This document shows positions 16,801-26,399 of a stretch of 64,000 nt of DNA, piece by piece. Where the stretch lies: contig CAMDWG010000002.1 of the NCBI GenBank assembly GCA_945878375.1, positions 124,001-188,000 of the forward strand, read 5' to 3'. The notes under the pieces were generated by a model, which ran no database searches, was not told the origin of the DNA, and worked only from the letters and a program-made list of their open reading frames with translations. The stretch's first letter is position 1. Every line of letters starts with the position of its first letter. Position numbers and translations under genes: made by a program. The stretch is from Roseomonas mucosa (GTDB lineage: Bacteria; Pseudomonadota; Alphaproteobacteria; Acetobacterales; Acetobacteraceae).

Positions 16801-17571
16801 ATGGACCTCGGCATTGCGGGCCAGCGGGTTCTGATTACCGGTGGATCGAAGGGTATCGGGCTGGCTTGCGCGGAAAGCTTCGCGGAAGCGGGCTGCGACA
16901 TCGTCCTGGTCAGCCGGAGCGCGGACAAGCTCTCGGCGGCGGCCGATGCGCTACGCACGAAGCGGCAGGTGAACGTCACCACCTTCGCCGCCGATCTCTC
17001 GAAGCCTGAGGAACGGGAACGGCTGCATGCCGCGAATCCCGAGCCCGACATCCTGGTGAATAATGCCGGGGCCATCCCCGCCGGCCGGTTGCAGGATATC
17101 GGCTTCGCGCGCTGGCAGGAGGCCTGGAGCCTGAAGGTGCTGGGCTACATCCACATGTGCCAGCTCTACATGCCGGGGATGGAGGCAAAGCGCGCGGGCG
17201 TGATCTGCAACATCATCGGCATGGCCGGGCGCGCGCCGCGCGCGGGCTATATCTGCGGCGGCACGGGCAATGCGGCGCTGATCGCCTTCACCTCCGCACT
17301 GGGTGGCGCGGCGCAGGAGGCGGGGGTGCGCATCTTCGGCATCAACCCGGCGGCGACCGCGACGGATCGCATGATCACCCAGGCCCGCACCAACGCGAAG
17401 CTGAAATTCGGCGATGAGGAACGCTGGGCGGAAACGCTGACGGGCCTGCCCTATGGCCGCCCGATCGAGGCGAAGGAAATTGCCGATCTCGCCGCCTTCC
17501 TGGCCTCGCCGCGCGGTGGCTATGTGAACGGCACCGTCGTCGATGTGGATGGCGGGGGCATGTTCCGATGA
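16801..17571 (+). CDS. SDR family oxidoreductase
   Basis: VLITGGSKGIGLACAESFAEAG; DILVNNAGAIPAG; catalytic region degraded relative to the canonical YxxxK. Confidence 0.88.
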   Translation: MDLGIAGQRVLITGGSKGIGLACAESFAEAGCDIVLVSRSADKLSAAADALRTKRQVNVTTFAADLSKPEERERLHAANPEPDILVNNAGAIPAGRLQDIGFARWQEAWSLKVLGYIHMCQLYMPGMEAKRAGVICNIIGMAGRAPRAGYICGGTGNAALIAFTSALGGAAQEAGVRIFGINPAATATDRMITQARTNAKLKFGDEERWAETLTGLPYGRPIEAKEIADLAAFLASPRGGYVNGTVVDVDGGGMFR

Positions 17572-17981
17572 GGCGCGCGGCGCTGGCGCTTCTGCTGCTG
17601 GCGCCGCTGCCCGCCGTGGCGCAGTCGCCGCTGGCGGGTACGAGCTGGGAATTGGTGGAGCTGCGCTCGCCGGATGACAGCATCGGCACGGTGCGGGTGG
17701 ACGACCCAGCGCGCTACACCATCACCTTCAACGCCGATGGCAGCGCGGCGCTGCGCCTGGATTGCAACCGCGGGCGCGGCAGTTGGCGCAGCGAGGCACC
17801 CGGCCGCATCGCATTCGGCGCCGTCGCGACGACGCGCATGATGTGCCCGCCCGGTTCGCTGGATGCGCGGCTGGGGCGCGAGATACCCTTCCTGCGCGTC
17901 TATGCGCTGGAAGGCGACAGGCTGCGGCTGGAGCTGACGGCCGATGGCGGCCAGCAGATCTGGCGGCGGGCGCAGCCCTGA
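17568..17981 (+). CDS. META-domain-like secreted protein
   Basis: Signal peptide MRRAALALLLLAPLPAVAQ; LAGTSWELVEL, YTITFNADGSAALRLDCNRGRGSW, TRMMCPPGSLD. Confidence 0.72.
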   Translation: MRRAALALLLLAPLPAVAQSPLAGTSWELVELRSPDDSIGTVRVDDPARYTITFNADGSAALRLDCNRGRGSWRSEAPGRIAFGAVATTRMMCPPGSLDARLGREIPFLRVYALEGDRLRLELTADGGQQIWRRAQP

Positions 17982-18096
17982 CCCCCCTCTCCCGCGAGGC
18001 GGCGGGCAGCGGCACTGCCGCTGCGCCAAAGGCTGGTGCCTGAGCGCAGCGAAGGCGGGAGGGGGCGCGACCGCCCCCCCAAAAAACCGGACCGCG

Positions 18097-19080
18097 CTAC
18101 GCCGCATCCAGCGTGAACAGCTTGCCGACTGCAGCCGGCACCACGCGCTCCCCGAATGCGCGTTCCAGCGCGTTCACCGCGCGCCAGCCGGTGCAATGCG
18201 CCGGGATCAGCAGCGGCAGGTCGAAGCCCGCCAGGTCCGCGACCGTCTCCGGTATGATCGCCTCATTGTCGCCCGACAGGTGGAAGCCGCCCATGGCGGC
18301 GAACAGCGGCACGGCGGGGAAGGCGTCACGCGCCGCATGCAGCACATTGACGATGCCGGCATGCGAACAGGCGCTGAACACCACCAGGCCCCGCCCGCGG
18401 ACATGCACGGCGCAGAAGCGCTCATCCATCAGCAGCTCGTCGCTCTCCCACGCATCGGCCTCGGTCGCGCGGGCGACCTGGCCGGGCAGACCGCGTTCAT
18501 AAGCCGTGCGGCGCGGGATCTCGCCGCTGATCCAGAGCATGCCGTCGAACAGGGAGTGCGGCTGGTCGGTCACGACCGGCGCGGCGCCCATCGCGTCCCA
18601 TTCGGCCGGCTGTGGCACGCATTCCATCGGGAAGACGCCGCCATCGGGCTGGCGGCTGCCGCGTTCGCGGAACATGCCGGGGTGGAGATGCAGCGGCACC
18701 TTGCGGCCGCCATTCGCCGCCGTGATGAAGTCCAGCGCCTGCGGGATGCCGCCGGCATGGTCCCAATGGCCGTGGCTGAGCATCGCGGCTTCGATGGCGC
18801 CGAAATCGACGCCGAGCTTCGGGCCGTTGCGCGCGATGGCGTAGGGATCGGGGCCGCCATCGAACAGGAAGGCGTGGCGCGAGCCACCCCGGTGCAGCGT
18901 GAGCACCAAAGCGAGCCCGTGATTCGCGCAGCACAGCGCGGGGCCGCTGCTGCGCTTCAGCCCGGCCCTGCGCAGCATGTTCCATTCGCGCGTCACGAAG
19001 GACGGCGCGCGAGAGAGGCTGTCGGTGACGTTGTCCACCAGCACCTGGATGTCCAGGCGATCGACCGGCTGCAAAATCAT
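18097..19080 (-). CDS. MBL-fold metallohydrolase (dihydropterin-aminobenzene-phosphate synthase-like)
   Basis: VDNVTDSLSRAPSF, FDGGPDPYAIARNGPKLGVDFGAIEAAMLSHGHWDHAGGI, LVVFSACSHAGIVNVL. Confidence 0.88.
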   Translation of the reverse strand: MILQPVDRLDIQVLVDNVTDSLSRAPSFVTREWNMLRRAGLKRSSGPALCCANHGLALVLTLHRGGSRHAFLFDGGPDPYAIARNGPKLGVDFGAIEAAMLSHGHWDHAGGIPQALDFITAANGGRKVPLHLHPGMFRERGSRQPDGGVFPMECVPQPAEWDAMGAAPVVTDQPHSLFDGMLWISGEIPRRTAYERGLPGQVARATEADAWESDELLMDERFCAVHVRGRGLVVFSACSHAGIVNVLHAARDAFPAVPLFAAMGGFHLSGDNEAIIPETVADLAGFDLPLLIPAHCTGWRAVNALERAFGERVVPAAVGKLFTLDAA

Positions 19081-19127
19081 GGCAGGATCCTCCCGCCGCC
19101 AGCATGGCAGGGGAGGGGCGTGCGCCG

Positions 19128-20384
19128 CTAGAGCCGCTCGATATCCGCGCCGACGGCCGCGAGCTTCCGCTCCACCGCCTCATAGCCGCGATCGAGGTGA
19201 TAGACGCGGTTGACGATGGTCTCGCCCTGCGCGGCCAGCCCGGCCAGGACCAGGGAGACGGATGCGCGCAGATCGGTCGCCATCACCGGCGCGCCCGACA
19301 GGCGCGGCACGCCGCGCACGATGGCGCTCTGGCCGTGATACTTGATGCGCGCGCCCATCCGCATCAGCTCGGGCACATGCATGAAGCGGTTCTCGAAGAT
19401 CGTCTCCGTGATCATGCTCGCGCCATCGGCCACGCACATCAGCGCCATGAATTGCGCCTGCATGTCGGTGGCGAAGCCGGGGAAGGGCTCGGTCATCACA
19501 TCGGTGCCATGCAGCCCATTCAGGCGGGAGACCTGCAACCCCTCGACCCGTTCGGCCACATCGACGCCGGCATCGCGCAGCACGCGGGCCACCGCACCAA
19601 GATCCGTCAGCCGCGCGCCTTCCAGCAGCACCTGCCCGCCGGTGATCGCGGCGGCGCAGGCATAGGTACCGGCCTCGATGCGGTCGGGGATGATGGGGTG
19701 AGTCGCCGCGCCCAGGCTGCGGACACCCTCGATCACCAGCTTCGCGGTGCCGATGCCTTCGATCCGCGCGCCCATCCGCATCAGGCACATGGCGAGGTCG
19801 CCGATCTCCGGCTCCTGGGCCGCATTGACCAGCTCCGTGGTGCCGTCCGCGAGGCAGGCGGCCATCAGCAGGTTCTCGGTCGCGCCGACGCTGACCTGGG
19901 GGAAGATGATCTTCGCGCCCTTCAGCCCGCCCGGCGGCGCGGTGGCCTCGATATAGCCGCTGTCGAGCGTGATGGCCGCGCCCATCTGCTCCAGCCCCTT
20001 CAGGTGGAGATCGACCGGCCGCGTGCCGATGGCGCAGCCGCCGGGCAGCGAGACCTTGGCCCGCCCGAAGCGCGCGACCAGCGGCCCAAGCACCAGCACG
20101 CTCGCGCGCATCTTGCGCACGATGTCATAGGGCGCTTCGAGGTTGTTCGCCGCGCCGGCCAGGGTGATGGTCCGCGCGACCTTGTCGTGTTCCACGCGCA
20201 GCCCGTGCTGCGCCAGCAGCGCGCGCATGGTGGCGATATCCGCGAGCTCCGGCGCATTCTCCAGCACCAGCGGGCCGTCTGACAGCAGGGCGGCGGTCAT
20301 CAGCGGCAGCGTCGCGTTCTTCGCGCCGCTGATCGGGATGGTGCCGTGCAGCGGCTTGCCGCCACGGATGCGGATGCGGTCCAT
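19128..20384 (-). CDS. murA: UDP-N-acetylglucosamine 1-carboxyvinyltransferase
   Basis: [78 protein letters not shown]. Confidence 0.97.
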   Translation of the reverse strand: MDRIRIRGGKPLHGTIPISGAKNATLPLMTAALLSDGPLVLENAPELADIATMRALLAQHGLRVEHDKVARTITLAGAANNLEAPYDIVRKMRASVLVLGPLVARFGRAKVSLPGGCAIGTRPVDLHLKGLEQMGAAITLDSGYIEATAPPGGLKGAKIIFPQVSVGATENLLMAACLADGTTELVNAAQEPEIGDLAMCLMRMGARIEGIGTAKLVIEGVRSLGAATHPIIPDRIEAGTYACAAAITGGQVLLEGARLTDLGAVARVLRDAGVDVAERVEGLQVSRLNGLHGTDVMTEPFPGFATDMQAQFMALMCVADGASMITETIFENRFMHVPELMRMGARIKYHGQSAIVRGVPRLSGAPVMATDLRASVSLVLAGLAAQGETIVNRVYHLDRGYEAVERKLAAVGADIERL

Positions 20385-20387
20385 GGC

Positions 20388-20942
20388 TTACAGCTTGGGC
20401 AGGGACACGCCCCGCTGACCCATGTATTTGCCCTTGCGGTCGGCATAGCTGACCTCGGGCGGCGTATCGCCCTTCAGGAACAGGAACTGGCAGATGCCCT
20501 CATTCGCATAGATGCGGGCGGGCAGGGGCGTGGTGTTGCTGATCTCGATCGTCACCTGGCCTTCCCATTCGGGCTCCAGCGGCGTGACGTTCACGATCAG
20601 CCCGCAGCGCGCATAGGTGGACTTGCCGAGGCAGATCACCAGCACGTCGCGCGGAATGCGGAAATATTCGACCGTGTGGCAGAGCAGGAAGGAATTGGGC
20701 GGGATGATGCAGGTCTCGCCCTTGCGGGTGACGAAGCCCTGTTCGTTGAAGACCTTCGGATCGACGATGGCGCTGTCGACATTGGTGAAGATCTTGAATT
20801 CATCCGCCAGCCTCGCGTCGTAGCCATAGGAGGACAGGCCGAAGGAGATCACGCCTTCCCGCCGCTGCGATTCGACGAAAGGCTCGATCATGCCGTGTTC
20901 GGTCGCCATGCGGCGGATCCAGCTGTCGGGCATGATGGGCAT
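20388..20942 (-). CDS. dcd: dCTP deaminase
   Basis: [74 protein letters not shown]. Confidence 0.97.
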   Translation of the reverse strand: MPIMPDSWIRRMATEHGMIEPFVESQRREGVISFGLSSYGYDARLADEFKIFTNVDSAIVDPKVFNEQGFVTRKGETCIIPPNSFLLCHTVEYFRIPRDVLVICLGKSTYARCGLIVNVTPLEPEWEGQVTIEISNTTPLPARIYANEGICQFLFLKGDTPPEVSYADRKGKYMGQRGVSLPKL

Positions 20943-21009
20943 GGGTCAGGGGCCTCGCGCGGGTCCGGGGGCAGTCCCCGGGGTTAGCCCATGCGGGCCG
21001 GGGGGACAA

Positions 21010-21186
21010 TCACGCGCCCCCCTTGTCCTTCGGGGCCTGCCCCATCCCTGCCGCCGGCTTGGCCGGTTCGGCCCGCGCTGCCTCGTCCCGGGCGCGGGCT
21101 TGGGCTTTCCGTTTCCGCAGGTTCTCCCGCAGCGCGGCCGCCAGCCGCGCCTCCCGCTCGGCCGCGGCATTCGGGGGGGCGGCCAT
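21010..21186 (-). CDS. Small charged hypothetical protein
   Basis: MAAPPNAAAEREARLAAALRENLRKRKAQARARDEAARAEPAKPAAGMGQAPKDKGGA; co-oriented between neighbours, composition typical of small Acetobacteraceae proteins. Confidence 0.5.
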   Translation of the reverse strand: MAAPPNAAAEREARLAAALRENLRKRKAQARARDEAARAEPAKPAAGMGQAPKDKGGA

Positions 21187-21188
21187 GG

Positions 21189-22178
21189 TCAATCCACGCG
21201 CATGCCGGCGGCCTGCGCCACCGCGGCCCAGCGCGCGACCTCGGCGGCGACGAAGGCCTGGTATTGGGCCGCGCTCATCCGGCGCGGGGTCGCGCCGGCC
21301 TCGACCAGCCGGGGCGCGACATCCGCATGGGCCAGCGCGGCCAGGACATCGGCGTTCAGCCGCGTCGTGATCGCCTCCGGCAGTCCTGCCGGGCCGGAGA
21401 TACCGAACCAGGTGGAGGCGACGAGGTCGGGGAAGCCGAGTTCGGGGAAGGTCGGCAGGTCGGGCCAGCCCGGGACGCGCTGCACGGCGGTCACGGCCAG
21501 CAGCCGGAAGCGCTCGTTGCGCCCGGCCTCCACCAGCGTGGTGATCATGGATTCGAGGTTGCCGGCCGTCACGTCGTTCATCATCGGCCCGCTGCCGCGA
21601 TAGGGGACATGCGTCGTCTCGATGCCTGCCGCGCGCTTCAGGATCTCCTGCTTCGCGTGGCTCGAGGTGCCGTTGCCGGGGGAGCCCATGGTGATGCCGG
21701 GCCGCGCCTTCGCCGCCGCGATGAAATCCGCGAGCGTCCGGATCGGGCTGCTGGCGCTGACCGCCAGCACCGAGGGCACTTCCGCCATTAGCGCCACATG
21801 GGTGAAGTCCCGCACCGAATCATAGGGCATGGTCCGGTAGACGCTCGGCCCGACGCCGTGGGAGGCGATGTTGGAGATGACGAAGGCCGTCCCATCGGGC
21901 GCGCTCTTCGCCACCAGATCCGAGCCGAGCGTGCCGCCGGCGCCGGCGCGATTCTCGATCACGACATTCTGGCCGAGCGTGGCCGACAGGCGTTGGCTGA
22001 CCAGCCGCGCCACCACATCCGTCGTCCCGCCGGGCGGGAAGGGGACGATGACGCGGATGGGCCGGGCGGGCCAGGCGCCCTGCGCGCGGGCCAGCCCTGG
22101 CAGGGCGAGGCCCGGCAGGGCGAGGGCGGGCAGGGCCAGAAGGTGGCGGCGGCGCATGGGGCGGTCTCCGGTTCTCAT
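21189..22178 (-). CDS. Tripartite tricarboxylate transporter (Bug/TctC family) substrate-binding protein
   Basis: Signal peptide; WPARPIRVIVPFPPGGTTDVVARLVSQRLSATLGQNVVIENRAGAGGTLGSDLVAKSAPDG. Confidence 0.95.
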   Translation of the reverse strand: MRTGDRPMRRRHLLALPALALPGLALPGLARAQGAWPARPIRVIVPFPPGGTTDVVARLVSQRLSATLGQNVVIENRAGAGGTLGSDLVAKSAPDGTAFVISNIASHGVGPSVYRTMPYDSVRDFTHVALMAEVPSVLAVSASSPIRTLADFIAAAKARPGITMGSPGNGTSSHAKQEILKRAAGIETTHVPYRGSGPMMNDVTAGNLESMITTLVEAGRNERFRLLAVTAVQRVPGWPDLPTFPELGFPDLVASTWFGISGPAGLPEAITTRLNADVLAALAHADVAPRLVEAGATPRRMSAAQYQAFVAAEVARWAAVAQAAGMRVD

Positions 22179-22184
22179 CGCAGT

Positions 22185-23015
22185 CTAGACCTGTCGCGCC
22201 AGCAGACGCGACAGGGCGGCGTTGCAGGCCTCGGGCGCTTCGTACATCACCCAATGGCCGGCGGCGGGGATCACCTCCCGCACCGCATCGGGGCGTGCGG
22301 CGGCGAGCGCCTCCAGCCTTTCATGCAGGTTGGGGGCCGCGACCTGGTCCGCCCCGCCCCAGATCGCGCCGAGTGGTACGGGGCTGCGCTGCAGCGCATC
22401 GCGCAGCATCGGCGTGTGGGTGAAGCCGCGGCTGCGGGTGCGGGCATGCACCGCGTTCCATTCCTGGATCGTAAGCGCGAGGTCGTCGATCCGCGCCGGA
22501 TCGGCGATCATCAGCGCCGCCAGATTGTGCCGATGCGCGGCGATGCGGTCCGCCCCTTCCTTGTCGCGCACCTTCACCAGCGGCGTTTCCCCGCGCGCGA
22601 CGCCCAGCGCGCCGGCGCCGATGATGGTCAGGCTCCGCAGCGCCGTGCCGAGTTCCACCGCGACATGCCCGCCGATATTGGCGCCGAAGGAAAAGCCAAC
22701 GAGGTCGAGCGAAGCGGTCTCCGCCACGATTTCCCGCAGCCCCGCCACGACCACGCGCGCGATGGTCGGCGGGTCGGCGGGGTCGGGGGCATCGGCGCTT
22801 TCGCCGAGGCCGGGCAGGTCCGGCGCGATCACGCAGCGGGTCGCGGCGAAATGGGGGATCTGGCGCACCCAATGCCGCCAGGACCCGTTGCCGCCATGCA
22901 GCAGCAGCAGCGGGCTGCCCGCATCCTCGTTCCAGATGCGCCAGGCCATGCGGCCGGCGCCGCAAGGCGTCTCGACCCGGCGTGCGGCGGCGTCGAGCGC
23001 GTGCAGGATATCCAT
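22185..23015 (-). CDS. Alpha/beta hydrolase
   Basis: LLLLHGGNGSWRHWVRQIP, VIAPDLPGLGES, LVGFSFGANIGGHVA, PAAGHWVMYEAPEA. Confidence 0.9.
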   Translation of the reverse strand: MDILHALDAAARRVETPCGAGRMAWRIWNEDAGSPLLLLHGGNGSWRHWVRQIPHFAATRCVIAPDLPGLGESADAPDPADPPTIARVVVAGLREIVAETASLDLVGFSFGANIGGHVAVELGTALRSLTIIGAGALGVARGETPLVKVRDKEGADRIAAHRHNLAALMIADPARIDDLALTIQEWNAVHARTRSRGFTHTPMLRDALQRSPVPLGAIWGGADQVAAPNLHERLEALAAARPDAVREVIPAAGHWVMYEAPEACNAALSRLLARQV

Positions 23016-23025
23016 CGACTGACTT

Positions 23026-24192
23026 TCAATAGCTCTTGGGCAGGCCGAGCACGCGCTCAGCGATGTGGCACAGGATCAGCTGCGGGCTGACGGGGGCGAT
23101 GCGCGGGATGAAGCTTTCGCGCAGCAGGCGTTCCAGGTGGAATTCCTCGGCATAGCCATAGCCGCCGAGCGTCATCACGGCTGTCTCCGCCGCCTCGAAC
23201 CCCGCTTCGCCGGCCAGCCATTTCGCGGCATTGGCCTCCGCGCCGCAGGGCAGGCCCTGGTCGTAGCGCCAGGCGGCCTGCATGGTCATCAGCCGCGCGG
23301 CCTCCAGCTTCATCCAGCAGGCGGCGAGTGGATGCTGCACGCCCTGGTTCTGGCCGATCGGGCGGCCGAACACCACGCGTTCCTTGGCGTAGGAGGCAGC
23401 GCGCGCGATGGCGGCATGGCCGATACCGACCGCTTCCGCCGCCACCAGGATGCGTTCGGGGTTGAGCCCGTGCAGGATGTAGTCGAAGCCATTGCCTTCC
23501 TCACCGATGCGGTCCTCGGCGGGGACGTCCAGGCCGTCGATGAAGAGCTGATTCGAATCGACGGCGTGGCGGCCCATCTTCGGGATCTCGCGCACTTCCA
23601 CGCGGCTGCGGTCGAGCGCGGTGTAGAACAGCGTTAGGCCTTCGGAGCGCTTGGCCACCTGCTCGATCGGCGTGGTGCGCGCCAGCAGCAGCACGCGGTC
23701 GGCGACCTGCGCGGTGCTGATCCAGACCTTCTGGCCATGGACGATGTAGCGATCCCCGCGCCGCTCCGCGAAGGTGCGGAGCTTCGTGGTGTCGAGCCCG
23801 GTATTGGGCTCGGTCACCGCGAAGCAGGCCTTCTCGCGCCCCGCGATCAGGGGCGGCAGCATGCGCGCCTTCTGTTCGGCCGTGCCGAAGACCACCACGG
23901 GCATCGGGCCGAAGATGTTCATGTGCACGGCCGACGCGCCGGTCATCCCGGCACCCGATTGCGCGATGGCCTGCATCATCACCGCGGCCTCCGCCACGCC
24001 CAATCCCGCGCCGCCGACGCCTTCCGGCATGCAGATGCCGAGCCAGCCTTCCGCCGCCATCGCCTGGTGGAAGTCGTGCGGGAAGCGCGCGGCGCGGTCG
24101 GCTTCCAGCCAATAGGCATCGCCGAAGCGGGCGCAGAGCTTCTCCATCGCCTCGCGGATCGAGCGCTGGGTGTCGGTTTCCGAAAAATCCAT
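23026..24192 (-). CDS. Acyl-CoA dehydrogenase family protein
   Basis: CFAVTEPNTGLDTTKL, ERVVFGRPIGQNQGVQHPLA, TLGGYGYAEEFHLERLLRESFI. Confidence 0.95.
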   Translation of the reverse strand: MDFSETDTQRSIREAMEKLCARFGDAYWLEADRAARFPHDFHQAMAAEGWLGICMPEGVGGAGLGVAEAAVMMQAIAQSGAGMTGASAVHMNIFGPMPVVVFGTAEQKARMLPPLIAGREKACFAVTEPNTGLDTTKLRTFAERRGDRYIVHGQKVWISTAQVADRVLLLARTTPIEQVAKRSEGLTLFYTALDRSRVEVREIPKMGRHAVDSNQLFIDGLDVPAEDRIGEEGNGFDYILHGLNPERILVAAEAVGIGHAAIARAASYAKERVVFGRPIGQNQGVQHPLAACWMKLEAARLMTMQAAWRYDQGLPCGAEANAAKWLAGEAGFEAAETAVMTLGGYGYAEEFHLERLLRESFIPRIAPVSPQLILCHIAERVLGLPKSY

Positions 24193-24317
24193 GCTGGCCT
24201 GTTCTTCCCCTGCGCCGACCGTGCCAGTCTCCGCGCGGAACGCAACCCCACCGGGCGCGGTGCCGTTCTGCGGGCCGTGCCGGCGCGCCCCGGCCGGCGC
24301 GCCTTGAGGACCCGACG

Positions 24318-25418
24318 ATGCTACAGCACCCGCCCGCCGAGATCGGCATGCGCGAGGAGGATATCGACACCCCCGCGCTGGTCCTCGACCTCGATGCCTT
24401 CGAGCACAACCTCGACACCATGGCGGCGCTGCTGGCGCCGACCGGCACGAAGCTCAGGGCGCATGCCAAGACGCATAAATCGCCGGTGGTGGCGCTGCAG
24501 CAGATGCGGCGCGGCGCCATCGGCCAATGCGTGCAGAAAGTGTCGGAGGCCGAGGCGCTGGCCTGGGGCGGCGTGCCGGACATCCTGGTCAGCAACCAGG
24601 TGATCGCGCCGCGCAAGCTGGCGCGGCTGGCCGCGCTGTCCTCCATCGCGAAGGTCGCGCTCTGCACGGATGACCTGCGCGGCATCGCGCTGGCCGAACA
24701 GGCTGCCGAGGCCGCCGGGATCCGCATGACGGTGCTGGTCGAGATCGATGTCGGCTCCGGCCGCTGCGGCGTGGAACCCGGGCCCCCGGCGGTCGCGCTG
24801 GCGGAGCGGATCGCGGCCAGCCCGCATCTGATCTTCGGCGGGCTGCAGGCCTATCACGGCAGCGCCCAGCATCGCCGCACGATGGAGCAGCGCCAGGCCG
24901 CCATCGCCACGGCGGCGGAGGGCACGCAGCGGACGGTGGAACAATGCCGCCAGCGCGGGCTCGCCTGCGCCATCGTCGGCGGCGCCGGGACCGGCACCTT
25001 CGCGATGGAAGCCGCGTCTGGCGTCTGGACCGAGATCCAGGCGGGGTCCTACGCCTTCATGGATGCCGACTATGCCCGCAACGAGACCCCGCCGCCCTTC
25101 CGCCACGCGCTGTTCGTGCTGGCGCAGGTGATGAGCGCGCCGCGTGGCGGGCTTGCGGTGCTGGATGCGGGGCACAAGGCGGTGCCGACCGACAGCGGCT
25201 TCCCGATGGTGCAGGGTTTCCCGGGCGCGACCTATGCCGGCGCGTCGGACGAGCATGGCACGCTGAAGGGGGAGGGGCTGCCCGTGCTCGGGCAGAAGGT
25301 GCGGCTGGTGCCGGGCCATTGCGACCCGACGGTCGATCGCTACGACTGGTATGTCGGCGTGCGGAAGAGGCGGGTGGAGTGTCTGTGGCCCGTCGCGGCA
25401 CGGGGCGGGATGAGCTGA
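24318..25418 (+). CDS. DSD1-family PLP-dependent enzyme (D-threonine aldolase / D-serine dehydratase-like)
   Basis: DTPALVLDLDAFEHNLDTMAAL, LRAHAKTHKSPVVALQQM, VGGAGTGTFAMEAASGVWTEIQAGSYAFMDADYARN, PGHCDPTVDRYDWYVGVR. Confidence 0.92.
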   Translation: MLQHPPAEIGMREEDIDTPALVLDLDAFEHNLDTMAALLAPTGTKLRAHAKTHKSPVVALQQMRRGAIGQCVQKVSEAEALAWGGVPDILVSNQVIAPRKLARLAALSSIAKVALCTDDLRGIALAEQAAEAAGIRMTVLVEIDVGSGRCGVEPGPPAVALAERIAASPHLIFGGLQAYHGSAQHRRTMEQRQAAIATAAEGTQRTVEQCRQRGLACAIVGGAGTGTFAMEAASGVWTEIQAGSYAFMDADYARNETPPPFRHALFVLAQVMSAPRGGLAVLDAGHKAVPTDSGFPMVQGFPGATYAGASDEHGTLKGEGLPVLGQKVRLVPGHCDPTVDRYDWYVGVRKRRVECLWPVAARGGMS

Positions 25419-25432
25419 GGGGGGGGCGCGCC

Positions 25433-26107
25433 CTACCCGAACACCTCGGCCCAGGCGGCCATCAGGGCGCTGTCGGCTTCCTCCATCGTGGCCAGCACGC
25501 CAAGGCGATGCAGGCTGGTCACGCCGTGCTCGGCCACGCCGCAGGGCACGATGCCGCCGAAATGGGACAGGTCCGGGTCCACATTCAGCGCAACCCCGTG
25601 CCAGCTGACCCAGCGCGTCACGCGCACCCCGATGGCGCCGATCTTGTCCTCGGTCCCCCTGGCGCGGTCCACCACCCAGATGCCGACGCGGCCATCCCGC
25701 CGCTCGCCCCGGATGTTGAAGCGATCCAGCGCGCGGATCATCCATTCCTCAAGACCGTGGACATAGGCCCTGACGTCGCGCGCCCGCACCGTGCCATGCG
25801 CCTGGCCGAGGTCGAGCATCACATAGCCCGTCCGCTGGCCCGGCCCGTGATACGTCCATTGCCCGCCGCGCCCGGCCGCGACGGCGGGGAAGCGCGTCTC
25901 CAGCAGATCCTCGGGCCGGGCGGAGGTGCCGGCGGTGTAGGTGGGGGGGTGTTCCACCAGCCAGACGGCTTCCCCCGCCGTCCCGGCGCGGATGGCGGCG
26001 ACGCGCGCCTCCATGGCGGCGATGGCCTCCGCATAGGGGGTCAGGCCGGGGGCGGCGATCCATCTGACGGATGAGTCGCGGGGGTGAGTTGTCGGGTCGG
26101 ATATCAT
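25433..26107 (-). CDS. lipB: Lipoyl(octanoyl) transferase
   Basis: [80 protein letters not shown]. Confidence 0.97.
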   Translation of the reverse strand: MISDPTTHPRDSSVRWIAAPGLTPYAEAIAAMEARVAAIRAGTAGEAVWLVEHPPTYTAGTSARPEDLLETRFPAVAAGRGGQWTYHGPGQRTGYVMLDLGQAHGTVRARDVRAYVHGLEEWMIRALDRFNIRGERRDGRVGIWVVDRARGTEDKIGAIGVRVTRWVSWHGVALNVDPDLSHFGGIVPCGVAEHGVTSLHRLGVLATMEEADSALMAAWAEVFG

Positions 26108-26117
26108 GGGTTATACG
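26089..26117 (+). promoter_or_regulatory. Candidate sigma70 promoter for tRNA-Leu
   Basis: TTGTCG - 17 bp - TATACG, about 45 bp upstream of the tRNA, followed by a GC-rich discriminator; overlaps the 5' end of divergent lipB. Confidence 0.5.
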
Positions 26118-26160
26118 CCGCTCCCCTACGACGGGCGCGCGGCGCGCGGAAGTAGGATAT

Positions 26161-26243
26161 GCGGTCGTGGCGGAATGGTAGACGCGTCAGCTTGAGGTGC
26201 TGGTGGGGGCAACCCCGTGGAAGTTCGAATCTTCTCGACCGCA
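26161..26243 (+). tRNA. tRNA-Leu (anticodon GAG), CCA not encoded
   Basis: Acceptor GCGGTCG/CGACCGC, anticodon loop TTGAGGT, long variable arm TGGGGGCAACCCCG, T arm GTTCGAATC. Confidence 0.95.
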
Positions 26244-26283
26244 TTCCTCCGATTTTTCCGAACACCAGATGGGTAACTGAAGG

Positions 26284-26398
26284 GCCTGTTTCCGGGCGCC
26301 GATCCATCGCCCGTGCGGCGTGGCCTTCCGGAACAGGCAGGGGCGGGCAGGCATGCCTGCGCGATCTGCCACGCCCCGTTCCGGTTCCGAAGCCGTCT
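26284..26398. terminator. Complex hairpin region between convergent tRNA-Leu and RTX gene
   Basis: GCCTGTTTCCGG (26284-26295) with CCGGAACAGGC (26328-26338); 14-bp palindrome GCAGGCATGCCTGC (26347-26360); GGGGCG...CGCCCC. Confidence 0.5.
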
Positions 26399-26399
26399 G

